Notes: generated from the letters alone by a model not told the origin. A stretch of 64,000 bases of DNA from Scolanthus callimorphus (GCA_033964015.1 CM066915.1:6435575-6499574); one strand, 5' to 3'; numbered from the stretch's first letter, positions 20,094 to 34,080 are shown. Made by a program: numbers and translations.

Positions 20094-23000
20094 TCCAAGT
20101 TATGGAATATAAGAATGATGTCATCTCAAAATTTCAAGATGTTCCATGTGAACAACAAAATGAGCACAAAAGAATTCATCACAAAGGTTGCAAAGCTGTT
20201 TGGTCTAAAGCAGCGAATGATCTGTGTTACATACGAGTTTATACCAAGGAGAGGAGATGATAAAGTGAAAGTGGAGATAGAGGAAGGTGATGAGAGCAGT
20301 TTACATCATGCTATTTCTGTACTCCCAAACTATGCTAAATTAACTGTTGAAATGAGACTTGAAACCCGGTATACTGAAATGGCAATAGCAGCAGATGGAC
20401 AAAGGAAAGTAAGGACAAAAGAAGTTATTTCTGAACACTTAAAAGGGAGATGGGATTGCATGATGATGATGGAAAAAGGAAGAGGGGCTACATGGATGGT
20501 AAGTGGACTACAAACTGTGACAAGTTAATGGAAGAGGACTCAAGGCTATTACTTGAATTTGACAAAGTTAAAAAAGGCATGGGGCTTGTACTTGGAGATG
20601 AAGGATACCTTATCAATCCATTTCAAATAATTTGTCCAATTTGCAATGAGATAAAAGTGCTGAGTAACATGAGCCAAATTAGGTCCTTGATCAAGCATGT
20701 CAGGGATACACATTATGGTGAAGTAAAGGGCAGAGACCTTGTAACTAGGCTAGAACAATGGAGCAAAAATAACTTTATCACCAAAAGTGAGCTGGATAAC
20801 AAAGCCGCACTACCAAATGGACTCATTTCTCCCACATCACTATTGCAAACCCCACGGGTCAGGGCTGCAACCCTGGCCCGTGACATTTCTTAGGGGCATT
20901 TACATGAAATAATCACATATTACATATTGTCATTCTAGCAAAAGGTCACATGAACAACCAAAATATAGGTCATGAACAACAACAATATAGGTCACATGAA
21001 CAACAACAAAAATTCACATGAACAAACTTTAAAAAATGCAGGGCCCTTTCACGTAAAATAACCATATTTGTTAATGGAAATTCCAGAGGGGTCCTTGGGT
21101 AAATGCCCTATTTGGCAGAGGTATGGATCTTTTCTGGAATCGCATATTTTATGAAAATGCCGTAAACTATGTAGTTTTGAATTTATGCATATTATTTTCT
21201 GCTATCAAGCTACAACATAAACTTAAGTTCCCTTCGATTTGATCACCCATTCAAAATAGGAAGAATGCTGTTTATTTAACGTTGATTGCTCTCTCGGTCA
21301 AGAGACATTCAACAATTTTATAAAAAAAGAGAATGGTACACAGGGAGCCAACGTTTTATCTACTGTTTTGGATAGCTGGTTGCACTTAAACAAGGTAATA
21401 ACAAAGAAGAACCAAGACCTCAAACATCTGTATGCTAAATAACATTTCCATGGTAACAAGCTCTAGAAGTGATTCCTAGAAAAATAGCAAATCTTTGAAA
21501 TTCCCAAAGTTGTGAAAGTTTTCAAAACTTCTTGTTTTGTTTGTTAACACAACTTAGAGTATTTTGGCAAAGTTTTATAGCATTTCACATATAGGTGAAT
21601 ATTAGTTTCAGTTTTCCAATTCTAAAATAATTGATAGTTCTAGTTGTACCGTGTCAATAGTGTTACATATCAAAGGTTGTGCATGGTTTGGGTCCTTCTA
21701 ATGTTGTTACTAAGTTTAAAGTATATCAGTTGAAAACAGTATAAATTTGAAACTGCAAATATCTTTATAGGTTAACAGAACCCAAAGTGGAATTTCAATA
21801 ATGAGAATTTAAAACTTATTTTTTGGGCCATTTTTTGTGATGTTGCCTGTGCCCTTTTTGCATGTGTGAACTATATTGAATATTGGCCCATATCCTCCTA
21901 TTCATTGCTGGGCAAAATAAGCTAGTTTAAATCACCTGGGCAATTTATTTTGGTTATAGCCCATGCATCTTAATATACAATTCCAGCTAGAAAATTAAAA
22001 CATGTAAATGCCCCTTTGAAATGAAGCAAGACATTGAAGGAGATCACATAGCCCATTGGCTAAATGCTTTTATCAAATCAAGGATCCTTACAACAGAACA
22101 CTTACTATATCAAGAAATTGATGCCTTTCTGGTTGAACAACTGTCACAACCTGACTCTGTCAAAAACTGGGAAAACTGGCCTACATTATTCAGTTACTGC
22201 GAGTCACTGTTTGAACTTGCGAATAGGAGAGGTTATCGTTTTTATCTTGGTAGCAAACGCTTTGGTTTGAAGAACAAGAGGGATACGGTTGCATCTACCA
22301 ATGCTTACTGCAATCCAGGCCCATCAGTGACAACACTTGACTCAAAGAAATTACCAGCTGTTTATAATTCTGGGCCACATTATAACAATTTAATGCTAAT
22401 ATTGAACTTGCTGGATTCCCTGGATGGAATTCCATGCTTAAAATCTCCTGGTGTAACAAAACTTCTAACAGTATGTCATTACGATGGAATGCCATTAAAC
22501 ATTGGAACATTTCCTAGAGAAGAAAAAGGAGAAATTATTTTTGATGGTATAATTCCTCCTTTGAGTCTACTTAAAATGAAGGAATTGTACAGGGATGGCA
22601 ATGCAGCTGTACATAGATATTTATCAGAAAACTGTCAATGGATCAGTGAGGTGAAGGAGTTTGACATCTGTGATGCCTCAGGAACACTTCATGTCAATTT
22701 GTACACCAAATTTGCAAACTCTGGGGGAGATGCCGAAAGTGTCAAGGAAGAATTGAAAGAGGCACTAAATCACTCCTCTGTGTGCACCAATTGTCTTGTA
22801 ACTGGCAATGCTGAGACATGCACATATCAATCATTAATGGAGCCTTGTGTGCGATGCAAAGAACTCAATTTGATGGATGAGTCTCAATGTATAAGTATGC
22901 ATTGCATTCATGTGTCATCAGACCAAGCCTCAGCACAGAGACGAGCACACTCAGAATTAAATAAAATAGCAAATAGAAACATGAGTTCCCAGGAATACAG

Positions 23001-26000
23001 GTTGTATGGATTTGGCTTGCTTCATTTTTGTATTTCTGCACTAAGACATTATAGACTCACTGATATGTCGGATACATTTTACGTTGGACTCCTATCTGCA
23101 GTATGGGCATCTAGCACCTCTGAAGCTGAAGAGATGAAGAAACATACACCAGCAACTGTGTTTTCATTTAGAGATGCACATAGCGATGAAATCTGCTACC
23201 AAACAGTTTCTAAAGAACTGGAAAGTGTGCTAAAGGAGATAAAGGCTGTGGTTGCTACCTTGGTACCCGAACAGTACAAACCCACAGCAACAGAAGCCAA
23301 AAGTCATACAATAATGGGACGACCACTATATATTTGCAGAGATGCAAATGGAGACTTTATCTGGACAGGTAAGTAATGCAACTCACAAATGTCCGGTACC
23401 ATTGAACAAAAACAAAAATTGTTTACACATATTTTAAAAGCATCCAATATCATGGCATGGCATCCAATATCAGGAAAATGATCCACACACCATGTATAAT
23501 TTTCTACATGCAGTTTCAGAAGCTTTCACTCAAAACAGAAAATATTTGGCAATTTGTTCTCATTGTGCAATATTCCAGAGAAAATCTATACCCCCACCAC
23601 AGAGGGAATGCACACAAAGGCCCTTCTACCCCTCTGTGCAATTTCCAAACGAAAATGAACAGGATTTGTATGAAAAAAAGGTAAATTGCTATCCCCCCTA
23701 CCACCATTCCTCTGGAATTTCTAATTCCCTATGTGTTTGGTGGGTGTATGTATGGATATTTTTCTGGATTTGTACAACTCATTGCATTCTTCTCATAAAA
23801 GTACATCATTAGGAACTAGAGAATTAGGCAATAGAATCCAGTAATTGCATCTGGTGATACATGTACATGTATAATTAATTAATATCAAAGAAAAAAAATT
23901 AAATGTGATATTTAACTTCTAGATGCAGAATATGAGTTCATTGGAATGGGAAACCGCCATATTCCAGCAAAGTGCATTGCCTTGGGAAAATGGGATAGTC
24001 CAGGTACAGTGTGCATTAAAGTTTAGTTCAATTAACGAAATGCTGGGTCTAGAGTGCAAAATAGTAATTATGTTTAATAGTTAGTATATTTTCATTGTCT
24101 CGCTATAAAACTAAAAACTTCTATTTGGTACAAAGTGTTTTGTACTTACATTTATACTGTTTGCAGCTCTATCTCAAACTACATGTAACTGTAAAATCCT
24201 GGCATGTGATACTATGTTAAAACACTTTATTATTGAATATTTTAAAGGATACAATCTTGTATAGATTGTGCTTTTACTTTACAAAAATGCTTAACAATTT
24301 GTGGCCATTCTGAAGATTTCACATTGTGTATGTTATTAATTTCTCTTTAGGACCTGCATGTGAGGCAACAGTCCATGCATCTAAAGCACAATTCAAGCAT
24401 CCAGCTGGCATTGATGTAATGATCATTCAACCAGGAAAGAATGAAGTTGCTTTTGTGTGTGACAAAGGTAACTCGTGTATCAGATATATCAAGGGAATCC
24501 ACTCATTTAATGCTTACAAGTTTGTTGGAACCCTTAAACTTACTAATGTCCCAAGCAATTGGAAGCCTGAGGGATTAGCAGTGACAGGAAGCAACACAAT
24601 TGTTATATCTGAAGGATCAAATATTTACATGGTATCCATGGATGACACATTGACCGCCGGCCAGGTAGTCCCTGTAGATATTAATGGAGTTTTACAATCA
24701 CCCCGAGGTATCTGTCGGGCAAACGTGACATCTGATTCCATACTAGTAGCTGATAAACACTCAGTGAAGATAATTAATTTGGAGAGTAAATCCGTGGACA
24801 CAGTTGTAGGGGGTTTCAAGATGGCATTCGATGTTGCCATTTCAGAAAGTGGAGTGCTTGCAGTTACCGATGTACAAGCGCACACAATCTCCTGTTTTAA
24901 GCAAGAAGATGGTAGATACATCCTTGAAACGAAAATTGGGACTCAAACTGCTGGTTGCATGGATGGTCCTGCCAATAAAGCCAAGTTATCTGAGCCAACA
25001 GGCATATGCTTCGACTGTGATACAGCCATATTTTGTTGTTTTGGAGGTGAAACATATGGGTGTATCAAACTTCACACTTCTGTTAACTTTGCATGCCAGT
25101 TTATGCAAAAGACTCGGCAAATTTATGATGCCATTGGATTTTATCCAAAACATGAGCAAAATCGGCTAGCACAGAGTGGAGAACTTCACAATACACCATT
25201 TATTGAAGGAACACAAAAATTGGTCGACTCAGTCAACTTTTTTGAGAGCCTTATAGAAGATAGGCAAAACTTTATTAACATATCCCCAGCTGGACCAGAG
25301 GGCACTGTTTATCATATAACTGTGAAGGGATTTTCTGAAACTGTGGAATCATTGGAGAGTCACATACAGGCGCTAGAGACTATGGGCATGGATGATGTGC
25401 TGGCAAAGTTCAATTTGTCAGCATTTACAAATGAAGCAAGAAAGGAACACGGCTTTGCAAAGCACAAGCAGTCAGGCCAATACAGACACCCTACAAAGCC
25501 CCAGTACTGTAGCAGTAAGTCTCGTCATGAAGTCGAACTGATCAAAAAAACATGCCAATGTCCTCATGCCTATCACAGTAATAACTTCTCTGCCTACCAG
25601 CCAGCACACAAAAGTTCTCTCTCATCTGTTGACACAATTAAACAGTACAGGACATGGACTGCATCATTCCACCCTACAGAGACGGAAATGACAGAGAAGT
25701 GCAAACAAGACCTTAAAGTGGCTAGAATGCTCAATGTTTTAACAAAGGCAAAGCCGACCCAAAATGTACGTGATCTATACAGATACAAGTGTGGCTATGG
25801 CCCCTGTGTAGTCTTTCAGAAGGACACAATATTGCAAGATGCTGTTACGGACTACAGATTGCACTATCCTGCATTCGATCAGCTTATGTCAGAATTACAA
25901 GTCAGGCGGGATGAAACCAGATCCCAAGAACATAGGCGGGTCCAAAGTGACAACTATTTGTTTGTCCCAGGTGATATTGTGGCAATTAACCCAGGCACTG

Positions 26001-26623
26001 ACAATGGTATCCCATCAGCTGACAAGTGGTGGCTACTACAGGCAAATAAGGGACATCCAACCAACAAGTCAGGAAGTGGTTGTCATGTGTTTGGGTTTTG
26101 GCTGGAGGAGCAAACACCAGAAGAAAGTGATCTGACCGAGCACAGACAGTTCCGTCTTCTGTCCGCCCCAGTAAAGGTGTACTATGGAAGTGTCATAAAG
26201 GACGACAAAGTACCAGTGGTTGTTCCTGTTGAAGAACTCAGCTCTGGGTGGAATAACAGATCTGTAACATATGGTTTTACAGAAGAGTACTGTAGTCACC
26301 TAGACTTGATGTCTGACAAGTTCCGATCACATATTATTGCCATTGATGAGCAAGATGGTTCAGTCTCAGAGTCAGAGGAGACTGAAGAGTCAGATGTGGA
26401 AAATCCTGCAGAGGTAGGACAGCTACAGCACGAAGCAGAAATAAGTGTGCTTAACACCAGAAGAAGGCTCATCACAGCTCCTGGTGGACAGACTGTAACA
26501 TCTTATCGAGACCTTGCTACGTGTACCTCCAGACCTCGTCAGAATAACCAGCGAATGCAAGTACTGGGAGAAGTAGATTTGCTGGCTGAGGCTGAACGAA
26601 ATAGCCCAGAGTTTGAAAAATAA
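20094..26623 (+). pseudogene. Large multi-exon gene with zinc finger and NHL-like propeller, interrupted
   Basis: Coding blocks: 20115-20450 (about 110 residues, possibly ubiquitin/PB1-like), 20450-20890 in a shifted frame (CPICNEIKV..HVRDTHYG zinc finger), 22015-23368, 23923-24003 and 24351-26623, the last three joined by good GT-AG introns in a consistent phase. The 22015 block has a cysteine cluster (CTNCLV...CVRCKEL). The 24351 block starts with NHL-type repeats (HPAGIDVM, PEGLAV, SPRGICRA, PTGICFD) that suggest a beta-propeller of about 200 residues. A long tail follows, with a CPHAYH segment and an acidic stretch (SESEETEESD). I know no function. A frameshift near 20450 and the 20893-22014 insertion break the 5' half; the 3' exons look intact and could be used from 22021. 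It may belong to an expanded lineage-specific family. Confidence 0.7.
20893..22014. mobile_element. 1.1-kb TIR element inserted in the coding region
   Basis: GGGGCATTTACATG (20893-20906) and CATGTAAATGCCCC (22001-22014) are perfect 14-bp inverted ends. The interior is AT-rich without an ORF, with short direct repeats (acatgaacaacaa) near 20950-21020. It separates two coding blocks of the 20094-26623 gene. Joining ...gacatttct to tttgaaatg would keep a frame. The target duplication is unclear. Confidence 0.75.
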
Positions 26624-29560
26624 GCTTGTAGAAATTTTATGACTGGTTGACTTTGTTTCTGACATCCCACTTCCTTTTGATGAATAATGTAAGTCAATTA
26701 TTTTAAGATGGAATCCACCAAAAAATCAAGTTATATGGTCTAAATTTAGAAAGAAATACAAAGAAAAAGTAATTTATTTTGGTACTGGGACCTTTCGAAG
26801 TGCCTATAATGACGTAGGTTATTATCTCTGTAAAATAATGTCTATTTCAGTTCTAAAGTCATAGACATTTCTTAATCATTTTATGAAATTTCAGAAATAT
26901 TTTTGTCCTTGAAATAATAAAATGATAAAATTTCTAAAACACATAGCACTCTAAAAAATAAAACAAGTGGTTTTGTCACTTGACTTTTGTCCCAACTTTA
27001 CTCAATTTTCTGGTGGATCCTCTCTTTATAATTGTGAAGGCAGATTATTTTAGAGATTCTAGCAAAGCTTGACCAAAACTATGTTTTGATATTGGCTAAA
27101 TTCTTTGGTATGATTTTAAATGAAGCCATGCCAAACAGAAATGTTATTAGTGTGATAGTCCCTGCCAAAAAATTCCAATGGGGACCAGAGAAAGTAAAAT
27201 TTTAAAGTTCTACTGGCGAATCGAATCTTTCTACTAAATGCAACATTTCTGTGAACTTTGAATCTTATTTTCTGAAGTTCACATATTTTTATTCTTACCT
27301 TTTACTTTTGAGTATCAAGAGTTTTGAATGATTCTTGCTTAAATTGATCCCCACGCAGTTGGACAATGCATTGGTTTTCTTTACAAATAATAATTATGTT
27401 ATGCTATAGTGAGAATAGCTCAAAACTAAGATAGTCTGAAAGTTTGGGTGTATAATACAACAATTTGGAGTGTGGTTAAAGGAAAGGTCACTGAAATTGC
27501 ATATTTTTATGTTTTATGCAGGTCAGACAGATTTTGTACTCCAAGCCTCATACAATGTCTCTAAAGCTAGGGAACTTTTTACTTTTTGATTCTAGAGCAT
27601 AGGAAATTTTAGCTGGAATACCAAATCATTGCCTAACTGCTAAATTGCGGGGATCGGTCAATTGCTCGAAGTTATAAAACATTCTGTCTTAATGACAGAA
27701 AAGCATGATTATTAAACAAGATGGAACTGCGTAGTCAGAGATAGTATTATAGTCAGAGTGAGTTTTTGTTAAAGTTACAGTTAATGAACTAAAAGTGAAA
27801 TCTAAAAAAGTGTACCATTACCACAGTGCGAATTTAAACAATGATGCCCAAGCCTCTAGAATTTTGAGAAGCAAAATGCGTCATTTTGATTGCCCCTCAC
27901 CATCATGGTAAAGGGTTAAAGCTATAAGCTTATAAATTATTTTTTTCTGAGATTAAGCTTATGTAGGAATTAATGTAGCATGCCAGCATTTCTTAAAATT
28001 GCTACAACTGTAAATATTTAGTGATATTATGGGACACCTGGACACAGATTATTGTACATATTGCCGACCATATGGTCGCAGTGTCGGGCCCTGTAAAAGG
28101 ACATTGTGGCCCAGACAATGAGTTATTTCAGTTCAGTTCACTTTTACACATTAAGAAAAATGATCAAATTGTTCGACCTGTCTCAGGCTGATAAAACAAT
28201 AAAGAAACACATAGTTCTAGATATCTCTAGCATTGTTATCTTGTTCCCAATATTTACAGAACATACTTACAGTTTGCCTCATGGAGTTTTTATACTTTTA
28301 ACAAGCTTTTTACAGTACTGTTATACCCGAACCCGAACGCAAGAACTTTTTTCTTTCCAAACTCGTTTTCATGCCCAATCTTTTTTGATAAAAACTACAC
28401 AGGGATCCCAGAAATCCAGACGGTTTTTTAAACGGCATATTTCAAGCGTTCATTTCAGTTTCAGTTGTTGATGAAGCAATGCAATGTTTATTCATGATAA
28501 GTTATTTAATTTTACAAAGGTTTTCCGCGGTAAAAATCGCGATCCTTCTGTGTCTTCGGGATCGGGGGCCCTGTGGTGTATACCGCTCGCGCGCTCAGGC
28601 TCCAACACTCACATTCAATATGGCGGCCAAAACGGCCAAACCGAGTATCGCCTCTCTACCTCTTCGATTTTAGTGGCTTTAGACACGGAGAAACTCGGTA
28701 CATGGGAGATGAGTTGCACAAAGTAAACAGCAAGTCAATTTTAGTCTAAATGAAGTCTAAAGCACTACTGGTAAATGCACCAAAGCTAAAGTTTCAAGGT
28801 GAGAAATCCAACTAACTTTACTACTTAGTACTTAATAAGCTTATGCCAAAGCAACTACCTACATACTACTGTACTAGCACTAGTACTATCACGCAACGTT
28901 TGAACGCTACAAAGAGTGTCTATGAGAGTGAATGATATCACAAAGAAACTAAAGAAGCAAATTGCAAATGTATCATTCTGTTTCACTTTCCATTTGCAAC
29001 AAGTTCAGCTGCACTAATATTTTTAACTTACCCCACTATCAAGATTTTTTTCAAGAGAATATAGTGCTCATTAGGTCTTGAATGAGAAGTAAGGAATCTT
29101 AAGGGGCAGTGCCATGGTTGTAGAAACAAAAACACAAAAATATTACCCAAAATAAAGCAGATCAAATTCAATGTAGTGATAGCTAAATAAGCCATATTTC
29201 TGACATTCCCCATTACAACATTGACAAACAAGCAATATTTTAGTGATTTTGTGACATATGCTCATATACAAAATTGGTTTATTTTGATAGAGGAAGAGCT
29301 GATGTACAAATTTAGTCTACTATTTTGAGAAATGGTTTGTTGATTATTTTATTGCATTGAATTTAAGCTTATTCGTGACACCTCTTGAGACCAGAATATG
29401 AAATAGGTTGTACCGGTATGGTTTTCATTATTATTACATATTCATTTTTTAAAAGGATATCTAAATATTGATATAACAATATAATAATTTCATAACGGTA
29501 TGGTTGATCTTAAGCGACCTTGCACAATCTAAGGCAATCTTAGTACCCACGGTATGATTG
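26624..29560. other. Gene-poor intergenic DNA
   Basis: AT-rich. Short ORFs only, none with recognisable motifs. A GC-richer patch at 28540-28660 (cgctcgcgcgctc, atggcggcc) could be a promoter or first exon, but nothing confirms it. Confidence 0.5.
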
Positions 29561-29571
29561 AATCATGGGTA

Positions 29572-29632
29572 ATCTTGGGCAACCTTAGGCGATCTTAGGC
29601 GATCTTAGGCGATCTTGGGCGATCTTAGGACC
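29572..29632. repeat. Decamer tandem repeat (GCGATCTTAG)n
   Basis: About five to six units of g(c/g)gatctta(g)g in a row, with looser copies just upstream. Confidence 0.8.
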
Positions 29633-29825
29633 CGGAGTAGGCTTTACTGGGACCAACTCTTACCCAAACCCAGAGCGAACCGTACCTTGTAGTTTAACTC
29701 ATACCCAGTTGTAATATTTTTATATTGTTGGGATTATAATTGCAAGATAAGTGCTAGGAAGTGGAGTTTGGTGCGTGATGGCACGGATTGGCGTCTCGAG
29801 TTGTCATTGCTAGGGTTAAGGGTTA

Positions 29826-30318
29826 CAGCGGAGCTCCTTAGACCATAGGTTTCGTATGAAGAATACAATTTATTATATAAACACCAATGAAATACCAGGT
29901 GATCTCCCGCGCGAAAACTTGATATCTTCACACGTGAAAATATCATGTTATTTTCACATGTGAAAATATCACACTCGCCTTTGCTGAATGCTCGATATTT
30001 AAGCTTAACTCAAATAAAATTTGAATTTGGTATTTCATTGATGTTTGTATAATAAACAGAACATTACATGACCGCTTGGAGATACGAATTTTATCTTCTC
30101 GTGTTAAAAATTTATCTCACTCGTTCGCTGCGCTCACTCGTGAGATAAATTTTCAACACTCGAAGATAAAATTCGTATCTCCGCGCGGCCATGTAATATC
30201 CTCTATATCTCAAAAGGAGAACTCAGGTATACGATCGATTTTTCACGGTTCAGCGGTATTCCCATAGTGGTGTCGCGGGAGATCCGCCTTTAGCCAGTGG
30301 CTAAATCTATATATTAGG
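29826..30318. mobile_element. Nonautonomous element with agctcc/tagccagtggcta ends
   Basis: The left end is gcggagctcc and the right end tttagccagtggctaaatct followed by atatat, the same end motif as in the 12919-14670 element. The interior holds a hairpin (30085-30185: gatacgaattttatcttc against gaagataaaattcgtatc). There is no ORF. Confidence 0.6.
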
Positions 30319-30693
30319 TGTTCTTTCATGTTATTTTCTTAAAGAACGGTTGTCTATCTTGCGTGACATTTAATTTTCTGGTCCATAAAATTCTATGCTA
30401 GTGAGGAAACGAAAAAGTTGAAGTCGATTCCTTTTTGAATTTGTCGACAATGGGACATGCCCTGATCTATGTACACATTTCAACTGCTTTATTGGTAAGT
30501 CGTATACCGCTTCTATGGCTGTGGTGTCCACGAGCGCCACGAGACAGCACATGTGCTGCAGAGCAGCAGAAGGGGATGATTTAGAGAGTGCGGGTGACGC
30601 TCAGCAGTATGGCTTGTCCTTTTAGTAACCACATGCATAGATTATAAGATTTAGACAGCGAAGGGACTTAATCATTTCCAATATTTCTTTAGG

Positions 30694-30975
30694 TCGGAAT
30701 CACCATCAAGTTTTTCACATAGTGCTCGCTTGGCTATACCGTGTTCTCCTTGCTCTACCGGTGGCACTTTGGGGATCAGTAGTTCTTGTGTACGATAATA
30801 TGTGCCATCTTGATGGCATGTGCCAAAAAATCGGCAAGACAATCGATCGCTATCACTTTCCGAACAATAAAGAGGCCAGCTCCAAGGAGAAGTACAACCC
30901 TGAGCAACATCTAAAAGATTGGGATAACTCTGGGGTAGCAGAACAGACGTGCCATGCCTACACTGTATGGTGAAG
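30694..30975 (+). pseudogene. Fragment of a transposase-domain gene (KDZ-like type)
   Basis: An open frame of about 83 codons contains VLVYDNMCHLDGMC, a YHFPNNKE segment and KEKYNPEQHLKDW, then EQTCHAYTVW. A YDN-C-L stretch followed by a K-Y-N-P segment is the pattern I associate with cnidarian genes resembling KDZ-type transposases; this is from memory of the pattern, not a search. It is short, with no partner exons nearby, so it is a remnant. Confidence 0.45.
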
Positions 30976-33210
30976 ATGAGAAACAAGTATACAGCGCGGT
31001 GCTACGCGAAAGGAAAACAGCCTCTATTGACACATGTTAAGAAGCCATCTTCTTCAGGATCTAATTAAGTTACAGTAAAAGGAAAGCGCCCTACGAAAAT
31101 CAATAAGGAAAACGGACCAGGTGTATGTAATACTTGGTGATTTTCTTCTTTTTTTCCGTTTCAGAATCTGGAAGGTAGAATCAAGCATGGATCTTTTTTC
31201 CCATAAACAACAAATTCAGAAACTTTAGGTTGTCGTACGACGTATTTACGCGCCCATACTGGTAGGTAGCCTGAGTAATAGATAGAGAAAGTTAAAAATA
31301 TATATAACTACTTACAAGACAACTAGTGTTTACTTTTGTCAACTGCCGCTGTTACCATCAGATACAGGAGGTAGAGTTTGGCAAGGAACACGTCGGATCT
31401 CTTTCGTTGCGAATTCTGGAATCACAATACAGCGAATTTCACAACTGTCATGAGTAACTGCGATTGGTCGCTTTGTGATTGGTCGAGGTCTTGTTATGTG
31501 ATCCAACAGCCAATCAGAGCGCATAGGAAATACAATTACACCATAGCTTTGAGCTGAATACCGTTGGTTTGTTGTTGAATTGTGGACTACCTAGCTCCCT
31601 GATTGGTTTGTTGTTTGTCGGTTTGTTGTTCGCATTTGATTGGATGAGTGAATTGATTTCACGGCAGTCATGTGAAATCTGATCTAATAGTCTAATGCCA
31701 TGTCTTCTCTAACAATGCCTTCACTGCGGTGCCTTAGGCTGGTCCTGTCTCCGACGCCTAGAAAGGGCAAGTTTTATCTAAGATTTTTGTTTAGGCACGA
31801 ATGTCTTATCACGTTTTTACATTTCGCGAGGCGGAGGGAACATTATATATATGCCTGTTATATCTAATCATCCGAGCAGATGCCGTAGAACAAGGGTTGC
31901 CGTTTCTACCCATGTCACCTTTCGGTCTAGGCGCATAATTTTGTGCGCAAATTTTTCTCAACACAATTTTGTGGATTTAGGAAATGATCAGCAGACTCAT
32001 TGGATTTGAGAGTTCGTAGAATGGATAAATCGATAGGTTTAATAATGGAAGAAATCACGGTTACGACGTACATTATAAGTTCTAATTATTCTGATTGTTA
32101 TATTTCAGGCAATGCTCCCCCAAAGGGAATTTTGTAACTTTAGGCCTCAAGACAACCAGAAATGCATGAAAATTTCTAAATAATATTTCCACTCACAGAA
32201 AAAATTGTCTCGGAAAACACCAAAAAACCACCAGCTATGCAGGAGCATCCCATACCCAGAATTTTGTCAAAAAGGGGAGCCAGGCTTTTTTGTTGCTTAG
32301 AAAATAACATACACACTCGCGACAGCGTTGCGTGACAATCGTGTTTTTCAGGTCTCTTACAAACACGCCTTTTAACCAATCAGAATGCGCACATTCACCA
32401 AATCAAATAGGTGTTATTTTCTAAATATATTTAGAATTTTTCCAATAAGTTTACAGTATTTTTTGGCTATGCCCCTGTTATATAGTCTATGTTGACAAAA
32501 AAATGGAATACATAAAAAACTTTGCTTCCTATCACTTTAGTTCTTTGGAAATTTTCACAGCCGAAAGTTTGCATGGAATTTTATTAGGGTAATCTAAAAC
32601 GTATTTATAAATACTGTAAAGTTCCACAGGTTTTTATGTAATCGAGCTTTCACGAAATCAGATGCAGTCATTGAAGTTATGGTATCAGATTACAAAATAT
32701 ATTTTTATAAACCGTCATACCTTTTCTCATTTATTATAATCACTGGGAGCTCCGCTTTTAGGCAGTGCCAAAATCTATATACTATCTAATTATCATTTTC
32801 AGGCATTAGATCGTCAGCAGAGGAGTGGCGTTTGCCAGACTAGAAATAGCTATCATCACATCATGGATCATGTTGGTGGCATCAAATAGAGTATATCAAA
32901 TAGAGTACATCACAAGAGTACTGATTGAGTTTTTCCCGACTTAATCCTCTCAAACATGTCGGAGGACTGTATGGGCACTTAATTAATGTCCATGGGGTCT
33001 GGGTAACAACTCTGCAAATTATCTCAAAATGGAGATACTCGTTAAAAGCACAAGGTGATGTTGAAGAGCATGTGTGGAAACAAATCCCTCAAGGCGGTAC
33101 CAGCATCAATGCATCGTATGGTCTTAAGAACAAAATATGATCTTCAATGAAACATTCATCCTGATTCCATTAGCCATACACACACCTGTACAAAAGAGGA
33201 CGTATAAGAG
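30976..33210. other. Gene-poor intergenic DNA with one element end
   Basis: No supported gene. 32745-32786 (ggagctccgcttttaggcag then tgccaaaatctatatac) is an end of the family seen at 12919 and 29826. Weak ORFs at 31339, 32176 and 32925 were not supported. Confidence 0.5.
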
Positions 33211-33491
33211 ATGTTAGTATAAACCAACTAATGGTCTATTACAAATCCTGCATTCTGATTGGCTGAGCTACTAATAGTCTATTAGTGATAGACCGTGCCT
33301 GGCAAAACCATCACCTTTCTTTGCAAGAACATAAGATAATGGCATTCATTCCAAAACCGACCAACTAGTTGGTTTATACTAAAACAATTAGACCTCTCGT
33401 CCTCATGTGCTATGATATCAATAGACCATTCGGCCTTCGGCCTCATGGTCTATTCATCATAGCACATTCGGCCTTGAGGTCTAATTGTTAA
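33211..33491. mobile_element. Composite MITE (TIR plus hairpin halves)
   Basis: AGTATAAACCAACTA (33211-33225) pairs with TAGTTGGTTTATACT (33367-33381). The adjacent half is a hairpin from aacaattagacctc to gaggtctaattgtt with an inner attcggccttcggcc palindrome. Same architecture as 17212-17506. Confidence 0.65.
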
Positions 33492-33922
33492 ATAGACATC
33501 TTTGGGGAGACCCAGCCCGTTTGTGCATCAACCAGGCAGACAGCCTCATTCGTACTGTTTACTCGATGAGCTCGCTTGGCAGGGGCCATAGTGGGGTAAC
33601 CAAATTTTGCGTTCTCATGGATATGCCACCTCCGCCATCGACAAAGGCGCACAGTAAAACCTCAAAGACTATAACAATACGTTTGCCACACATAGCAGAG
33701 AAGAACATGGCCGAGGCAGCTGAAGAAATCAGGTATTTGAACGAATGCGAGGGACATAACCCTACACATTGTGCTGTTTCATGTGATGGCACGACGCGGC
33801 AGAGGCGAGGCTATTCTTCGCATAACCGATGTGTAGTTGCAATTTCTATTGAAAATGGGAAGATCCTAGATGTCGAAGCCTTTACTCAATTGTGTAAGTA
33901 ATGCCAAGCGCACTCGCACCTA

Positions 33923-34080
33923 CAATGGGGGACAAAATAATGTAAACACTTTGCTACCTATGCGTTCCCCGCTCCCCTGCTTCAATGTTGGTTGGAGCGC
34001 GCGAGAGTAAAATGAAATCAGAAATCATCCAACATTGAACGGGGGCTCGGGGGTGTTTACGTTATTTTTGTCCGCCGCTG
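33923..34080. repeat. 158-bp terminal repeat, left copy
   Basis: Identical, apart from one or two bases, to 37454-37611 in the same orientation. It also has its own inverted ends (ggacaaaataatgtaaacac against gtgtttacgttatttttgtcc), so each copy is MITE-like. Confidence 0.9.

Noticed and set aside
28106..28726. Coding exons near the GC-rich patch at 28.5 kb
   Set aside because: ORFs overlap in two frames with no domain or splice evidence.
32805..32826. Hammerhead-like CTGACGA...GAAAA on the minus strand
   Set aside because: No stem II pairing and no stem I partner; chance match.
33923..34080. Long terminal repeats of an LTR retrotransposon
   Set aside because: The units have inverted ends of their own, the flanks are a 2-bp TA duplication, there is no primer-binding site or polypurine tract, and the interior encodes transposase and Rep, not gag-pol.
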